Shown piece after piece: positions 16,069 to 24,143 of a stretch of DNA of 46,180 nucleotides. Made by a program: the position numbers and the translations under genes. The notes under the pieces were generated by a model that was not told the origin of the DNA, did no database searches, and saw nothing but the letters and a program-made list of their open reading frames with translations. Origin of the DNA: an uncultured Pseudomonadota bacterium (GTDB lineage: Bacteria; Myxococcota_A; UBA796; SXON01); the NCBI GenBank assembly GCA_903891165.1, contig CAITDR010000642.1:1-46180 (forward strand), in the 5' to 3' direction. Each line of letters opens with the position of its first letter. Within the stretch, counting starts at the first letter, position 1.

Positions 16069-16673
16069 GCGCGGCTGCGCGCCTTCAGCAGAAGAATCAA
16101 ACGGCTGGCAAGGCCTTCAATTGCGGCCAAGCGCTCGCGCACCGTCGCCTCTGCCAAGGCATGTGCTGCCAGCGCCGGGATGGCCACCATCAGACCAAAG
16201 GCGGTGCTGGCCATGGCGGTGGAGGATCCTTCGGAGAGCCGGGCGGCGCGCTCGGTGGCGGCCACATCCCCCAGAGCCGCAAAGGACATGATCAGGCCAT
16301 AGACTGTGCCAAAAAGTCCGATCATCGTCGCAATGGAGGCCACGGTAGACAGGTAGGCCACCCGCCGCCGGAGTCCCTGCTCGGCCGCGATCGACGCCTC
16401 GGTCATCGCCTCCCAGGCCAGCTCGGCATCGGGCCAGCGCAGGCCGGCTTTCAGGACCTGCTCGGCGGGGTTTTTTGGATCGAGGCTGGGAATTTTTCCA
16501 GCCGCAAATCCCTCCTCCAGGTCATTCTTCAGCTTTTCTACGTCAAAACGACCGGTAGAAAAAATGTAGGCCCGCTCCAGCGCGACCGCAATGGCAAAGG
16601 CCATCACCCCGAGGAGAGCATACATAAACGCGGCGGCAGGGCCGGAGAAAGCGTCGATCAGGTAGCCGAGCAT
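16065..16673 (-). CDS. exbB: ExbB/TolQ/MotA-family proton-channel protein
   Basis: A 202-residue ring-forming motor protein. A first helix lies at about 12-32, a cytoplasmic domain at about 40-105, and two further helices at about 108-135 and 150-180. The signature loops are intact: TMIGLFGTVYGLIMSFAALG (about 118-136) and GSSTAMASTAFGLMVAIPALAAH (about 150-172). Both include the pore-lining Thr residues known from ExbB/TolQ. It is the first gene of an exbB-exbD-exbD run with 4-bp and 1-bp overlaps. It follows an ultra-short-signal lipoprotein gene by 33 bp; that lipoprotein could be a client or part of the machine. No TonB or TolA/TolB homologue lies in the window. Confidence 0.9.
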   Translation of the reverse strand: MLGYLIDAFSGPAAAFMYALLGVMAFAIAVALERAYIFSTGRFDVEKLKNDLEEGFAAGKIPSLDPKNPAEQVLKAGLRWPDAELAWEAMTEASIAAEQGLRRRVAYLSTVASIATMIGLFGTVYGLIMSFAALGDVAATERAARLSEGSSTAMASTAFGLMVAIPALAAHALAEATVRERLAAIEGLASRLILLLKARSRA

Positions 16674-16706
16674 GAGGGGGGCTTAACGCGATGAGCCCGC
16701 CCCGCC

Positions 16707-17324
16707 TCACTCCACACTCAACCTGCACAGCACCGTGTTGTCCTGAGTCAAGGAAGATCCCCAGATAAAGGCGGCGCTGCTGTCCCAGGTGATGGTATCG
16801 TAGCCGTCTTTGGGGCTCACGTCGGTGGAGGAGTGCTCGGTGGCGGCGTCCCAGGTGCTGTCGTCAAAGTCGGCGGCCTTCCAGCCATCCGGCTCGTCCA
16901 GGATCTCGGAAGTGCAGGTGGCCTCCGGATCGGCGTCGTCTTCGCAGGAGGTGTCCAGCGGCGCTTTGTGGATGACGTAGCAGCGCCAGTCGCTGTTGGT
17001 GACGGCGACCAGGGCACCGCTGCTGTCGCTGATCTGGAGGATAAAGCCGCCATCTCCCATCTGCTGGTTGGGCTCGCCGATGTACTCCAGGCCGCTGTCG
17101 TTCTCCTTGTAGTCCTTCAGGATCACCGCGATCTGGAAAGGAGCTGCGCCGTCGAAGGCAAAAGATTCGGCGTTGAAGGAGCGCTCGGTGGTGATGGGCA
17201 CGGAGTCTTCGGCCACAAGGCTTTCGTCCACGTACATGGAAAACCAGTTGTCGGCCCAGGCGTCCACATAGTAGTCGCCCGTAGTTTTGTTGGTGGTGCA
17301 GGCGAGGAGGAGGAGAGAGAACAT
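16707..17324 (-). CDS. Lipoprotein with jelly-roll-like domain, ultra-short signal
   Basis: A 205-residue lipoprotein. The lipobox is LLLAC with Cys at residue 9 and no basic residue before it; GGAG 7 nt upstream of the ATG supports this start. The mature part begins with a Thr/Asp-rich stretch and then YYVDAWADNWFSMYVDESLV, a pattern seen in galactose-binding-like or PA14-like beta-sandwiches. It is followed by ...FQIAVILKDYKENDSGLEY and ...GGFILQISDSSG. Several Cys pairs suggest disulfides outside the cytoplasm. It lies directly upstream of exbB on the same strand. Its function is unknown; a carbohydrate-binding or surface role is a guess. Confidence 0.75.
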   Translation of the reverse strand: MFSLLLLACTTNKTTGDYYVDAWADNWFSMYVDESLVAEDSVPITTERSFNAESFAFDGAAPFQIAVILKDYKENDSGLEYIGEPNQQMGDGGFILQISDSSGALVAVTNSDWRCYVIHKAPLDTSCEDDADPEATCTSEILDEPDGWKAADFDDSTWDAATEHSSTDVSPKDGYDTITWDSSAAFIWGSSLTQDNTVLCRLSVE

Positions 17325-17435
17325 CGAGGGGCTCCAGGGTCTACGGAGTCAGACACGTGGAGGACGGGTCTGGGCAAAGGAAAACCTGTGGGGGCGGATT
17401 TTTTCCGGACTCCTATCCGATGTCGTCGTGGCCGC

Positions 17436-17444
17436 TGCTATAAT
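17436..17444 (+). promoter_or_regulatory. Extended -10 promoter giving a near-leaderless NlpC/P60 mRNA
   Basis: TGC followed by a perfect TATAAT (17439-17444) is a classic extended -10 element. No good -35 is seen 17 bp upstream, as is usual for such promoters. Transcription would start about 7 bp later, near 17451, only about two bases before the ATG at 17453. The message would then be leaderless or nearly so. Confidence 0.55.
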
Positions 17445-17452
17445 GCGGGGCC

Positions 17453-18526
17453 ATGCCCTCGCAATCCCAGCAGACCAGCACCCAGACGACCGCCAAGGCT
17501 ACTACGACCAGTACTGCGGCGGCTACCAGTGGTGGGACTTCCAACGCCGCTAAAGCCAGCGCACTCACTAGCAAAACCACCTTTCCCAGTGGCACCAGCC
17601 TGAAGTGGGGCGACAAGGGTGTGCTGGTGGAGCAGCTCCAGCAGCTTCTGACCAGCAAGGGCTACACCGTGGCGGTCACCGGCAACTATCTCACCAAGAC
17701 GGTAGCTGCAGTGACCGCTTTTCAGACCGCAAATGGTCTGAAAGCCGACGGTGTGGCCGGTCCGGTGACGCTGGGCAAGCTGACGGGCGGTAGCAGCACC
17801 AGCAGTGGTACCGGTTCCAGCCCGTCGGGCGGCTCCGGTACGGAGACCAGTACCACCCTTACCGGCGTTCCTTCTCTGAAAATCGGAAGCTCAGGTCCGC
17901 AGGTGAAGCTGCTGCAGGAGCGTTTGAAGCACTATGGAGCGTCGATCTCCGCGGATGGGGATTTCGGCTCCGTTACCGACCGCGAAGTCAAAAAATTCCA
18001 GAAAGCAAACGGTTTAAAAGAAGACGGCGTGGTCGGACCGGTGACCGCCGGGAAGCTGGCGAGCAGCACCGCGAAGTCGATCCCTGCCGGCAGCTCCACC
18101 CCGACCGGTGGCAGCGAAAGTACGGGCAGTGCCAGCAAAAGCTACCTTGCGCGTGGGAAGATCGCCGTGAATGCAGCGATGCGCCAGCTTGGGGTGCCCT
18201 ATGTCTACGGTACCTCCAGCCCGGGAAAATCCTTCGATTGTTCCGGCCTTACGTATTGGGCCTGGAAGCAGGCGGGGGTGAGCCTGCGCCTGAACTCCCA
18301 GTACCAGCTTGACGATTCCAAAAAAATCACGGCTGCAGAGCTTGTTCCTGGGGATCTGGTCTTTTTTAAGACCGGCGTAAACCAAGCGGTGCCGTCGGCC
18401 AAGGTGAACCATGTGGGCATGTACATCGGCGACGGGAAGATGATTCATGCCCCGCGCACCGGCGACGTGGTAAAGGTTGCCACGTGCAAGACCGGGTCTG
18501 CCGTAGGTTTTGGGCGGCCGGGATAG
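17453..18526 (+). CDS. NlpC/P60 cysteine peptidase with two peptidoglycan-binding domains
   Basis: A 357-residue predicted gamma-D-Glu-diamino-acid endopeptidase acting on peptidoglycan. Order: Ser/Thr-rich N-terminus (1-45), PG_binding_1 domain (about 50-110, ...AFQTANGLKADGVAGPVTLGKL), Gly/Ser linker, second PG_binding_1 (about 140-202, ...KFQKANGLKEDGVVGPVTAGKL), linker, and NlpC/P60 domain (about 232-357). The catalytic Cys263 is in FDCSGLTYWAW, with His320 in VNHVGMYIGDG and His332 in MIHAPRTGD. No signal peptide or membrane segment is visible, which is odd for a wall enzyme. Release by lysis, a dedicated secretion system or phage-type holins are possible. Its promoter is almost on the start codon. 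A methylase gene follows in the same direction after 55 bp. Confidence 0.9.
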   Translation: MPSQSQQTSTQTTAKATTTSTAAATSGGTSNAAKASALTSKTTFPSGTSLKWGDKGVLVEQLQQLLTSKGYTVAVTGNYLTKTVAAVTAFQTANGLKADGVAGPVTLGKLTGGSSTSSGTGSSPSGGSGTETSTTLTGVPSLKIGSSGPQVKLLQERLKHYGASISADGDFGSVTDREVKKFQKANGLKEDGVVGPVTAGKLASSTAKSIPAGSSTPTGGSESTGSASKSYLARGKIAVNAAMRQLGVPYVYGTSSPGKSFDCSGLTYWAWKQAGVSLRLNSQYQLDDSKKITAAELVPGDLVFFKTGVNQAVPSAKVNHVGMYIGDGKMIHAPRTGDVVKVATCKTGSAVGFGRPG

Positions 18527-18581
18527 AAAGGCACGATCGGGCGGCCAGGGCGCGGCTCGGCCATCTTTTTCGGAGTCGCTC

Positions 18582-19535
18582 ATGACCCCGCCGCGTACTC
18601 CTGCCTCTCCTTCCCCAATCCTCCCCCAGCCTATTCCTTACCAGGGTAGCAAACGCCGCCAGGTCCAGGTTCTTCTTCAGTATTTTCCGAAAGATACTCA
18701 GACCTTATGGGAGCCATTTGTGGGCTCAGGGGCCACGACTGTCGGTGCGGCCTTCTCGGGGGCTGCCCGGCGCTTCGTGCTAAGCGATTCGTTGGCGCCA
18801 CTCGCAGGGATATGGGCAATGATCCTGAATCACCCGGAGGATCTTGTTGCAGGCTACACCAAGCTCTGGCAGGCGCAGCAGGCAGACCCGCGTGCCACCT
18901 ACGACGGCATCCGTGCCGAATTTAACAAAAACCAGGACCCGGTCCGTCTCCTCTACCTCCTCGCCCGCTGCGTCAAAAACTCACCACGCTTTAACCACGA
19001 GGGACACTTCAACCAGTCCCCCGACAACCGCCGCCTGGGCGTGCGGCCGAAGATCCTCCACATGCGGGTGGCGGCGGTACACCAACTACTAAAGGAAAAA
19101 GGAGCGGCATTTGTGGGAGATTACAGTCTTGCTCTGGCCCGGGCGGGTACGGGGGATCTGGTTTACCTGGATCCACCCTACATGGGGGTGAGCGGGTCTC
19201 GTGATGGTCGCTATCATCAGGGTCTTGACTATGACCGCTTTGTCTCTGAACTACAGGGGGCCAACCATCGCAACCTGTCCTATATGGTGAGCTTTGATGG
19301 CCGCTGCGGCGACCGTAGCTATGGACCGGGCTTGCCAGATTGTTTACAGCTACAGAAAATCGAGCTGCACCTGGGGCGGTCCTCCCAGGCTACCCTCAGC
19401 GGTCGTGTGGAGGAGACGGTGGAGTCCCTCTACCTCTCCCCCGCACTCCGGCGACGTATTGACCTGTCAAGCTCAGGCCTCAATTCCCATGTTTCCCACA
19501 GCGTTCTGCGTAGTCCGTCGGACACTTCTCGTTGA
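18582..19535 (+). CDS. D12-class (Dam-like) adenine-specific DNA methyltransferase, orphan
   Basis: A 317-residue N6-adenine methyltransferase of the D12 class. Motifs with Met at 18582 as residue 1: PYQGSKRR (about 19-26, motif X), WEPFVGSGATTVGA (43-56, AdoMet-binding motif I) and LDPPY (196-200, catalytic motif IV). ATG at 18582 is chosen because GGAG lies 7 nt upstream; a frame extension to 18510 lacks homologous character. No restriction enzyme or specificity subunit is nearby, so this looks like a solitary methylase for regulation or a phage relic. The last 56 bp overlap, tail to tail, with the metallopeptidase gene on the other strand. The last roughly 20 residues look low in conservation, so the true end could have been altered. 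Confidence 0.85.
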   Translation: MTPPRTPASPSPILPQPIPYQGSKRRQVQVLLQYFPKDTQTLWEPFVGSGATTVGAAFSGAARRFVLSDSLAPLAGIWAMILNHPEDLVAGYTKLWQAQQADPRATYDGIRAEFNKNQDPVRLLYLLARCVKNSPRFNHEGHFNQSPDNRRLGVRPKILHMRVAAVHQLLKEKGAAFVGDYSLALARAGTGDLVYLDPPYMGVSGSRDGRYHQGLDYDRFVSELQGANHRNLSYMVSFDGRCGDRSYGPGLPDCLQLQKIELHLGRSSQATLSGRVEETVESLYLSPALRRRIDLSSSGLNSHVSHSVLRSPSDTSR

Positions 19536-20742
19536 GCAGCCATAGCTGTACCCGCTCCTCGAAGGCCGCCTTCTCTTCCGTCTTGAGCTCGGCACGGATG
19601 GCATCCAGCATGTCCTCCATACGCACGGCAGTCCCGACGTGGTTTTGGTAGAAGGTAGCGATGATCTCATCGACCCGGTCGACGCCGATCTGGTCGGCTA
19701 CATCCTCGTAGAAGCAGGCTCCCTTCATGTAGGGCACCATCGACCACAGGGGGTCCGTCGCGATGTCAATCTCGTTACAGCCGTTGGGGAGAGTCGAAAC
19801 GTCCTCCTCAGTGCCGCAGAAGAGGTCCATTTCAGCGACGTAGGTGGTGAAGAGGTTGGGCCCACCGACTTCTTCCAGAGCTCGTCCAGAAATGTAGGAG
19901 GTAGTTCCTTCGGAAAGTACAAAATCTTCCCAGCAGGCGAAGCGCACGCCGGTACCGAACCAGGCGTGGGCTGCTTCGTGTGTGTGGACCTCCTGGCTGC
20001 GCAGCGCCCAGCCTGAGATGTGCCAGTAGGGGTGGTTTTCCATACCCCCATACTCCTCGCCCCACTCCACCGACACGCTGCCCGCGTGGTCCCCAAATGT
20101 GTATGGACCGTAGGTCTTTTCCAAAAATCCAAAGGTCTGTACCAGCAGCGAAGTACCGTCCAGCATCGCCTCCAGATCGCCGGGGCGTGTCCACACACTC
20201 AGACGGGTACCGCCGGTGGTGGTACCGATGGGCGTCTCTGTGTAGTCGCCCACCACAAAGGCGGGGGTGTATGCGGGGGCTTCAGCAGAGATTTTCTGTG
20301 GGTAGACAGCAACTTGTTGGCCAGGAACCCCGCGCAGCTCCAGGTCGTAGGTGGAGCCATCTTCCAGCTCGGAATTGCAGGGAAAAAGGTTTCCGCAATA
20401 GTACGGCCAGGTGAAGCTCTCCCCCCGGGTAGGTCCCCAGCCGATGTAGTTTTCATGGGTGGAGAAGGAATAGCGGATGAAGATCGTCTGTTCTTCCGTG
20501 CCTTCCGTCGGTACGTTGAGCTTGCCTGCTTTTTGCTCGGTGGCAACGTCTGTACCGTTCACCTGTACCTCGCTGATTTCCAGATCCCCAATTTCCAGGC
20601 TGACTTCGGTGGCTCCTTCCGGCGGAAGTACCGATAGTTCTGCGGTGCCTTCCAGCTTCTCCAGCTGGAAGCTGAGCGCGCTGTGCAGGATGTCGGGGTT
20701 TCCCACCACCGGGGTGGTCGTGCAGGCAAGGAGGAGAAGCAT
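19480..20742 (-). CDS. M1-type (gluzincin) zinc metallopeptidase lipoprotein
   Basis: A 420-residue surface or periplasmic lipoprotein. The signal is only MLLLLAC (Cys7, no basic residue); a GGAGG directly upstream and an in-frame stop seven codons before the ATG leave no longer start. The catalytic domain has a GAMEN-like GGMENHPYW (232-240), HEAAHAWFG zinc motif (255-263) and the third ligand Glu278 in LSEGTTSYI. That is exactly the HExxH-x18-E spacing of M1 aminopeptidases. The first 200 residues are a beta-rich domain of the M1 N-terminal type, and a short helical C-terminus ends in a Cys-containing tail. It is the last gene of a run, 18 bp after an epimerase gene. It probably trims peptides outside the cell; specificity is unknown. 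Confidence 0.85.
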   Translation of the reverse strand: MLLLLACTTTPVVGNPDILHSALSFQLEKLEGTAELSVLPPEGATEVSLEIGDLEISEVQVNGTDVATEQKAGKLNVPTEGTEEQTIFIRYSFSTHENYIGWGPTRGESFTWPYYCGNLFPCNSELEDGSTYDLELRGVPGQQVAVYPQKISAEAPAYTPAFVVGDYTETPIGTTTGGTRLSVWTRPGDLEAMLDGTSLLVQTFGFLEKTYGPYTFGDHAGSVSVEWGEEYGGMENHPYWHISGWALRSQEVHTHEAAHAWFGTGVRFACWEDFVLSEGTTSYISGRALEEVGGPNLFTTYVAEMDLFCGTEEDVSTLPNGCNEIDIATDPLWSMVPYMKGACFYEDVADQIGVDRVDEIIATFYQNHVGTAVRMEDMLDAIRAELKTEEKAAFEERVQLWLLNEKCPTDYAERCGKHGN

Positions 20743-20760
20743 CCGCCCTCCTAACCCACT

Positions 20761-21705
20761 TCAGCTCAGGCTCTCTACGAGGCCTTCTTTGTAGTCTCCA
20801 AAATGCCAGACGTAGCCCAGCTCCTTTTCGAGTCTTTCGCTCCGCATCCGCACCCCCGCCGTCCATAACCGGAGGTTGTCCGGGGTAAAGCGTGGCTTCC
20901 GGTTCATCTGGCCAGCCAGCCGTTCGTTGGCCTCTGCCAGCCGGAATTGCAGCGCCGAAGGCACCCAGGTGGACCAGAAACGTACCGGCTTAGTCCCCAA
21001 TTTCTTGGCGACTTCCTTATAGAATTCCTTGAGAGAAGGCGTACTTTTGCCGACCACATGGTAGATTCCCCCCGCCTGCCCTCGCTCCCCGATCCGTAGC
21101 AGCGCGCCCACCACATCGTCGATGTGTACCCAAGGCAGGAAGTTGAGCCCCTCTCCTGGTAGCCAGGCTCGCCCCTTTTTGTGTGCCTCCTCCATCAGTA
21201 CGCGAAATCCGCGTCCATACACCACCCCGATTCGGGCGATTTTGACCGGATGCCCAGAGGCCAGTAGAAGCTCCTCGGCTTCTACTTTGCTTTTTCCGTA
21301 GTCCGTGTGCGGGGAAGGTGGATAGTCCTCGCCCACCCACAGCCCGTTCCGATCGCCATAGACTGCACAACTGCTGGCAAAAACCAGGCTTTTTATCGGC
21401 TTTCCGTGGGCTGCCGCGATCAGGGCGGCGGTACCATCCCGGTTCAGCTTCTGCGCGGTTTCCTGCCCCTTTCCGCGCAGCCCCCCGGCGAGGTGGTAGA
21501 CCACTTCCACACCTTTGAGGCCATTTTCAAGGGCGACGGTGTCCTTCATATCCCCACGGATCGGCTCCACCCCCAGGGCCTGCAGTCGTGTCGCCCCCTC
21601 CTCCGTCCTGCACAGGCCCCGCACCGTATAGCCGGCCTGCACCAATGCCTGTACCAAGGGCACCCCGAGCTGCCCGGTGGCCCCGGTCACAAAAACGAGG
21701 CTCAT
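20761..21705 (-). CDS. NAD-dependent epimerase/dehydratase (extended SDR)
   Basis: A 314-residue Rossmann-fold enzyme. VTGATGQLGVPLVQ (about 5-18) is the NAD(P)-binding glycine motif. VYHLAGG and the SSCAVYGDRNG stretch precede YGKSKVEAEE, which holds the catalytic Tyr-x3-Lys. FLPWVHIDDVVGALL is typical of sugar epimerases and 3-beta-hydroxysteroid dehydrogenase-like members. ATG at 21705 overlaps the stop of the FG-GAP gene as ATGA; upstream in-frame codons are not protein-like. The substrate, sugar nucleotide or sterol/ketone, cannot be told apart. It is linked by overlap or short gaps to an FG-GAP lipoprotein and an M1 peptidase, which does not identify a pathway. Confidence 0.85.
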   Translation of the reverse strand: MSLVFVTGATGQLGVPLVQALVQAGYTVRGLCRTEEGATRLQALGVEPIRGDMKDTVALENGLKGVEVVYHLAGGLRGKGQETAQKLNRDGTAALIAAAHGKPIKSLVFASSCAVYGDRNGLWVGEDYPPSPHTDYGKSKVEAEELLLASGHPVKIARIGVVYGRGFRVLMEEAHKKGRAWLPGEGLNFLPWVHIDDVVGALLRIGERGQAGGIYHVVGKSTPSLKEFYKEVAKKLGTKPVRFWSTWVPSALQFRLAEANERLAGQMNRKPRFTPDNLRLWTAGVRMRSERLEKELGYVWHFGDYKEGLVESLS

Positions 21706-24062
21706 TCCGCGTCCGGGGCTTCCACGTAGATCAGCCGTCCGGTCCAGTCCACGGCATCGCTGCTGTTGGTGTCCTCCGCGGCACCACACAGCAGGTCGGG
21801 AACCCCGTTGCCATCGAGATCACCGAAGGAAACATGGTCGGAAGTGGGCCACCACACGTAGTGCCCGTCGCCGGGGGCGATCCCGCCTGCAAAGACCCGG
21901 TAGACACGCCAATAGCCCGCGCCGCCAACCACGACATCGGCAACACCGTCCCCGTCGGCATCCCCCACCCACAGGCCGGTGCCGTCTTCGGCGGCGGTGT
22001 AGGAGGTTCCTGCCAGCTCCACCTCCAAGGTTCCGTTCGACAGGGTTGCGACATCGATGCTTCCATCGCCGTCAAAGTCGGCGGCGCCCATGCTGCAGCC
22101 CTGCTCGGAGCACTGCCGCAGCGAAGCGACACCGTCCGCGTCGGGGTCTACGGCCACCATCGCGGTGACATTGTTGCTGGGTTCGCCATCGTTGGCAAAG
22201 CCGTCGGCGTCAATATAGGTGGTGTGACCGGCAGGATCAGCCACCACCACGTCGCCCGCCAAGAAGCTGCCGCAGGCGACCAAGCTGGCGCCGGGGACTT
22301 CGAGGGGATCCTGCATTGCGCTCAAGACGCCGTCGGCACTCACACTGTAGTGGTACAGGGTCTGCGTACCTGCATCTAACAAAAAGTAGACCTGATCCCC
22401 GCAGACCGCAAGGTCCAGCGCGGTGCCCGCGGCGGCCAGTGGTACCAGCGGTCCGGCGGTGGGCTGCTCGTTGGTATCGCCATCTTCGGCGCGGCCGATG
22501 TAGGCGCGGATGCCGACGCTGGTGTCGGCCTGGATGGCGGCCACAAGGTCTACGATGCCGTCGGCGTTGATGTCGCCCAGCCAGGGATCCAGGGCCATAC
22601 CGGCGTCGTACAGGTCACCTTGGGGGGTCTTGACGCGCCAAGGGACATATTCGTTTGTTTCGGTGGTTTCTGGATCATCGGGGGTGAAGTCGCCGGGCAG
22701 GATCACCACTTCCGCGGCGCCGATGCCGACGTCCGGGTAGTCGTCGCCCACCCAGGAGCCAATCGCAACCGCCGGACTGGTCGGAGCCGAGGTCGTCACA
22801 TAGATAGTGGGGGCTTCGTTCGGCTTTTTGCCCCAAACGGCGCGCATCAGCTGGGTGGGGGTGGTCAGCACCACATCCAAGAGGCCTTCGCCGGTGAGGT
22901 CGCCGATGGTCATGCCGATCCATTCTGGCGTATTATCGGCTTCAAACAGCCGATAGCGGGTGGGCGATGAGGATCCGGCGGTGATGATCCAGGCCTGCCA
23001 GCCCTCGCCGTCTTTGATGGGCCCCCAGGCCAGGATATCCGGGCTTTTATCACCATTTACGTCGGTAGAGGGGTACAGGTGGGAGCCCTGGCCGATGCCC
23101 AGGTCGTAGTCCTGGGTGGTCGCGGTCACCCACTGGTCTTCGAAGGGACTGTAGCGCCGGAGCAGTCCGTCGTTGGTCAGTACAGTGACTTCGGCCTGCC
23201 GGTCTCCGTCGTAGTCCTCGGCGCTGACGCCGTAGATATTGTAGGTGACTTCCAGCACATTCACGGCTTTGAAGGACCACAGGCCATCGCCCTCCATCCA
23301 CACTACGTCGCCGGAGGTATCGCTGGGCGCCGTCGCGATGAGCAGATCGTTGACGGCGTCGCCATCCATATCCGCCATGCTGACGGCCATGATCGGATCT
23401 TCGGCGCTGAAGCCTGCTCCCCAGGACAATCCGCCGCCATCCAGACCCTTCAGCAGCACCACCGCGCTTCGGCTGGCCACCAAGAGGTCGGTCACGCCGT
23501 CTTTGTCCACCTGGACAGGGAACATGGAAATGATAGGATCTTCCAGGGTCAACACTGGAAGCGGTGGCTGCCCGTTGGGCAGGCCCCACCACACCTTGCC
23601 CTCTACCGACCAGGCCAGCCCATTGCCAGCATTGGCCATAAAGCTGGCTTCTGCAGAGGGCAGCGTCGAAAATTCAATGTCCGGGGGCTCGGCGGCCGTA
23701 GCATAGCCGTTGCCCTCGCCGCTGCCTCCCTCCCCCGCCGCCGTCAGGCTGAAGACGCCCAGGGCACCCGGGCGGAGGACCGCCTCGCCATAGCCGGCCG
23801 CATCCGGGGTGACGGTGGTGGCATCCAAAGCCACGCTACTGGAGAGCGAGATAGAAGCACTGGGAATCATCGCCCCGTAAGCGTTTACCGTGTAGACCGG
23901 CATCCGCACCTCGGAGGCACTCCCCACGCCATTGCCCACCACCATCGCCGCCGCCTTCGAAGCCAGGGGCTGGATCAGATCGATGGGGGGTTCGGGTTCG
24001 TCTTTGCAGCCTTTGCAGGCGGGAAGAAGCAGCAGCGCCCACAGGGCAGAGCGGGGAGACAT
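21702..24062 (-). CDS. FG-GAP/VCBS-repeat beta-propeller lipoprotein
   Basis: A 786-residue lipoprotein starting at ATG 24062, where GGAGG lies 5-6 nt upstream. The signal MSPRSALWALLLLPAC has Cys16 and a normal basic residue, unlike its short-signal neighbours. After a beta-rich N-terminal domain come about eight calcium-binding-like repeats of the form D-x-D/N-G-D-x(3)-D-(hydrophobic)3. Examples are ADMDGDAVNDLLIA, TDVNGDKSPDILAW, ADFDGDGSIDVATL and GDLDGNGVPDLLCG. Such repeats build integrin-alpha-like propellers used in adhesion or surface display. A Cys-rich cluster (RQCSEQGCSMG) lies in the last third. It follows tamB by 81 bp and overlaps the epimerase gene. Confidence 0.85.
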   Translation of the reverse strand: MSPRSALWALLLLPACKGCKDEPEPPIDLIQPLASKAAAMVVGNGVGSASEVRMPVYTVNAYGAMIPSASISLSSSVALDATTVTPDAAGYGEAVLRPGALGVFSLTAAGEGGSGEGNGYATAAEPPDIEFSTLPSAEASFMANAGNGLAWSVEGKVWWGLPNGQPPLPVLTLEDPIISMFPVQVDKDGVTDLLVASRSAVVLLKGLDGGGLSWGAGFSAEDPIMAVSMADMDGDAVNDLLIATAPSDTSGDVVWMEGDGLWSFKAVNVLEVTYNIYGVSAEDYDGDRQAEVTVLTNDGLLRRYSPFEDQWVTATTQDYDLGIGQGSHLYPSTDVNGDKSPDILAWGPIKDGEGWQAWIITAGSSSPTRYRLFEADNTPEWIGMTIGDLTGEGLLDVVLTTPTQLMRAVWGKKPNEAPTIYVTTSAPTSPAVAIGSWVGDDYPDVGIGAAEVVILPGDFTPDDPETTETNEYVPWRVKTPQGDLYDAGMALDPWLGDINADGIVDLVAAIQADTSVGIRAYIGRAEDGDTNEQPTAGPLVPLAAAGTALDLAVCGDQVYFLLDAGTQTLYHYSVSADGVLSAMQDPLEVPGASLVACGSFLAGDVVVADPAGHTTYIDADGFANDGEPSNNVTAMVAVDPDADGVASLRQCSEQGCSMGAADFDGDGSIDVATLSNGTLEVELAGTSYTAAEDGTGLWVGDADGDGVADVVVGGAGYWRVYRVFAGGIAPGDGHYVWWPTSDHVSFGDLDGNGVPDLLCGAAEDTNSSDAVDWTGRLIYVEAPDAE

Positions 24063-24114
24063 CAAAACCTCCGGAACAGGTGTCAGTGTATCTTCCTCCG
24101 GCACGATCGGCGAC

Positions 24115-24137
24115 ATTGGCGCTCTGTATTGGCGCTC
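24115..24137. repeat. Two tandem copies of ATTGGCGCTC upstream of the FG-GAP gene
   Basis: ATTGGCGCTC is present at 24115-24124 and 24128-24137, a 13-bp period, in the 81-bp gap between tamB and the FG-GAP lipoprotein gene. The spacing is slightly more than one helical turn, so a regulator-binding role is conceivable. There is no direct evidence for one. Confidence 0.5.
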
Positions 24138-24143
24138 CGCCGA

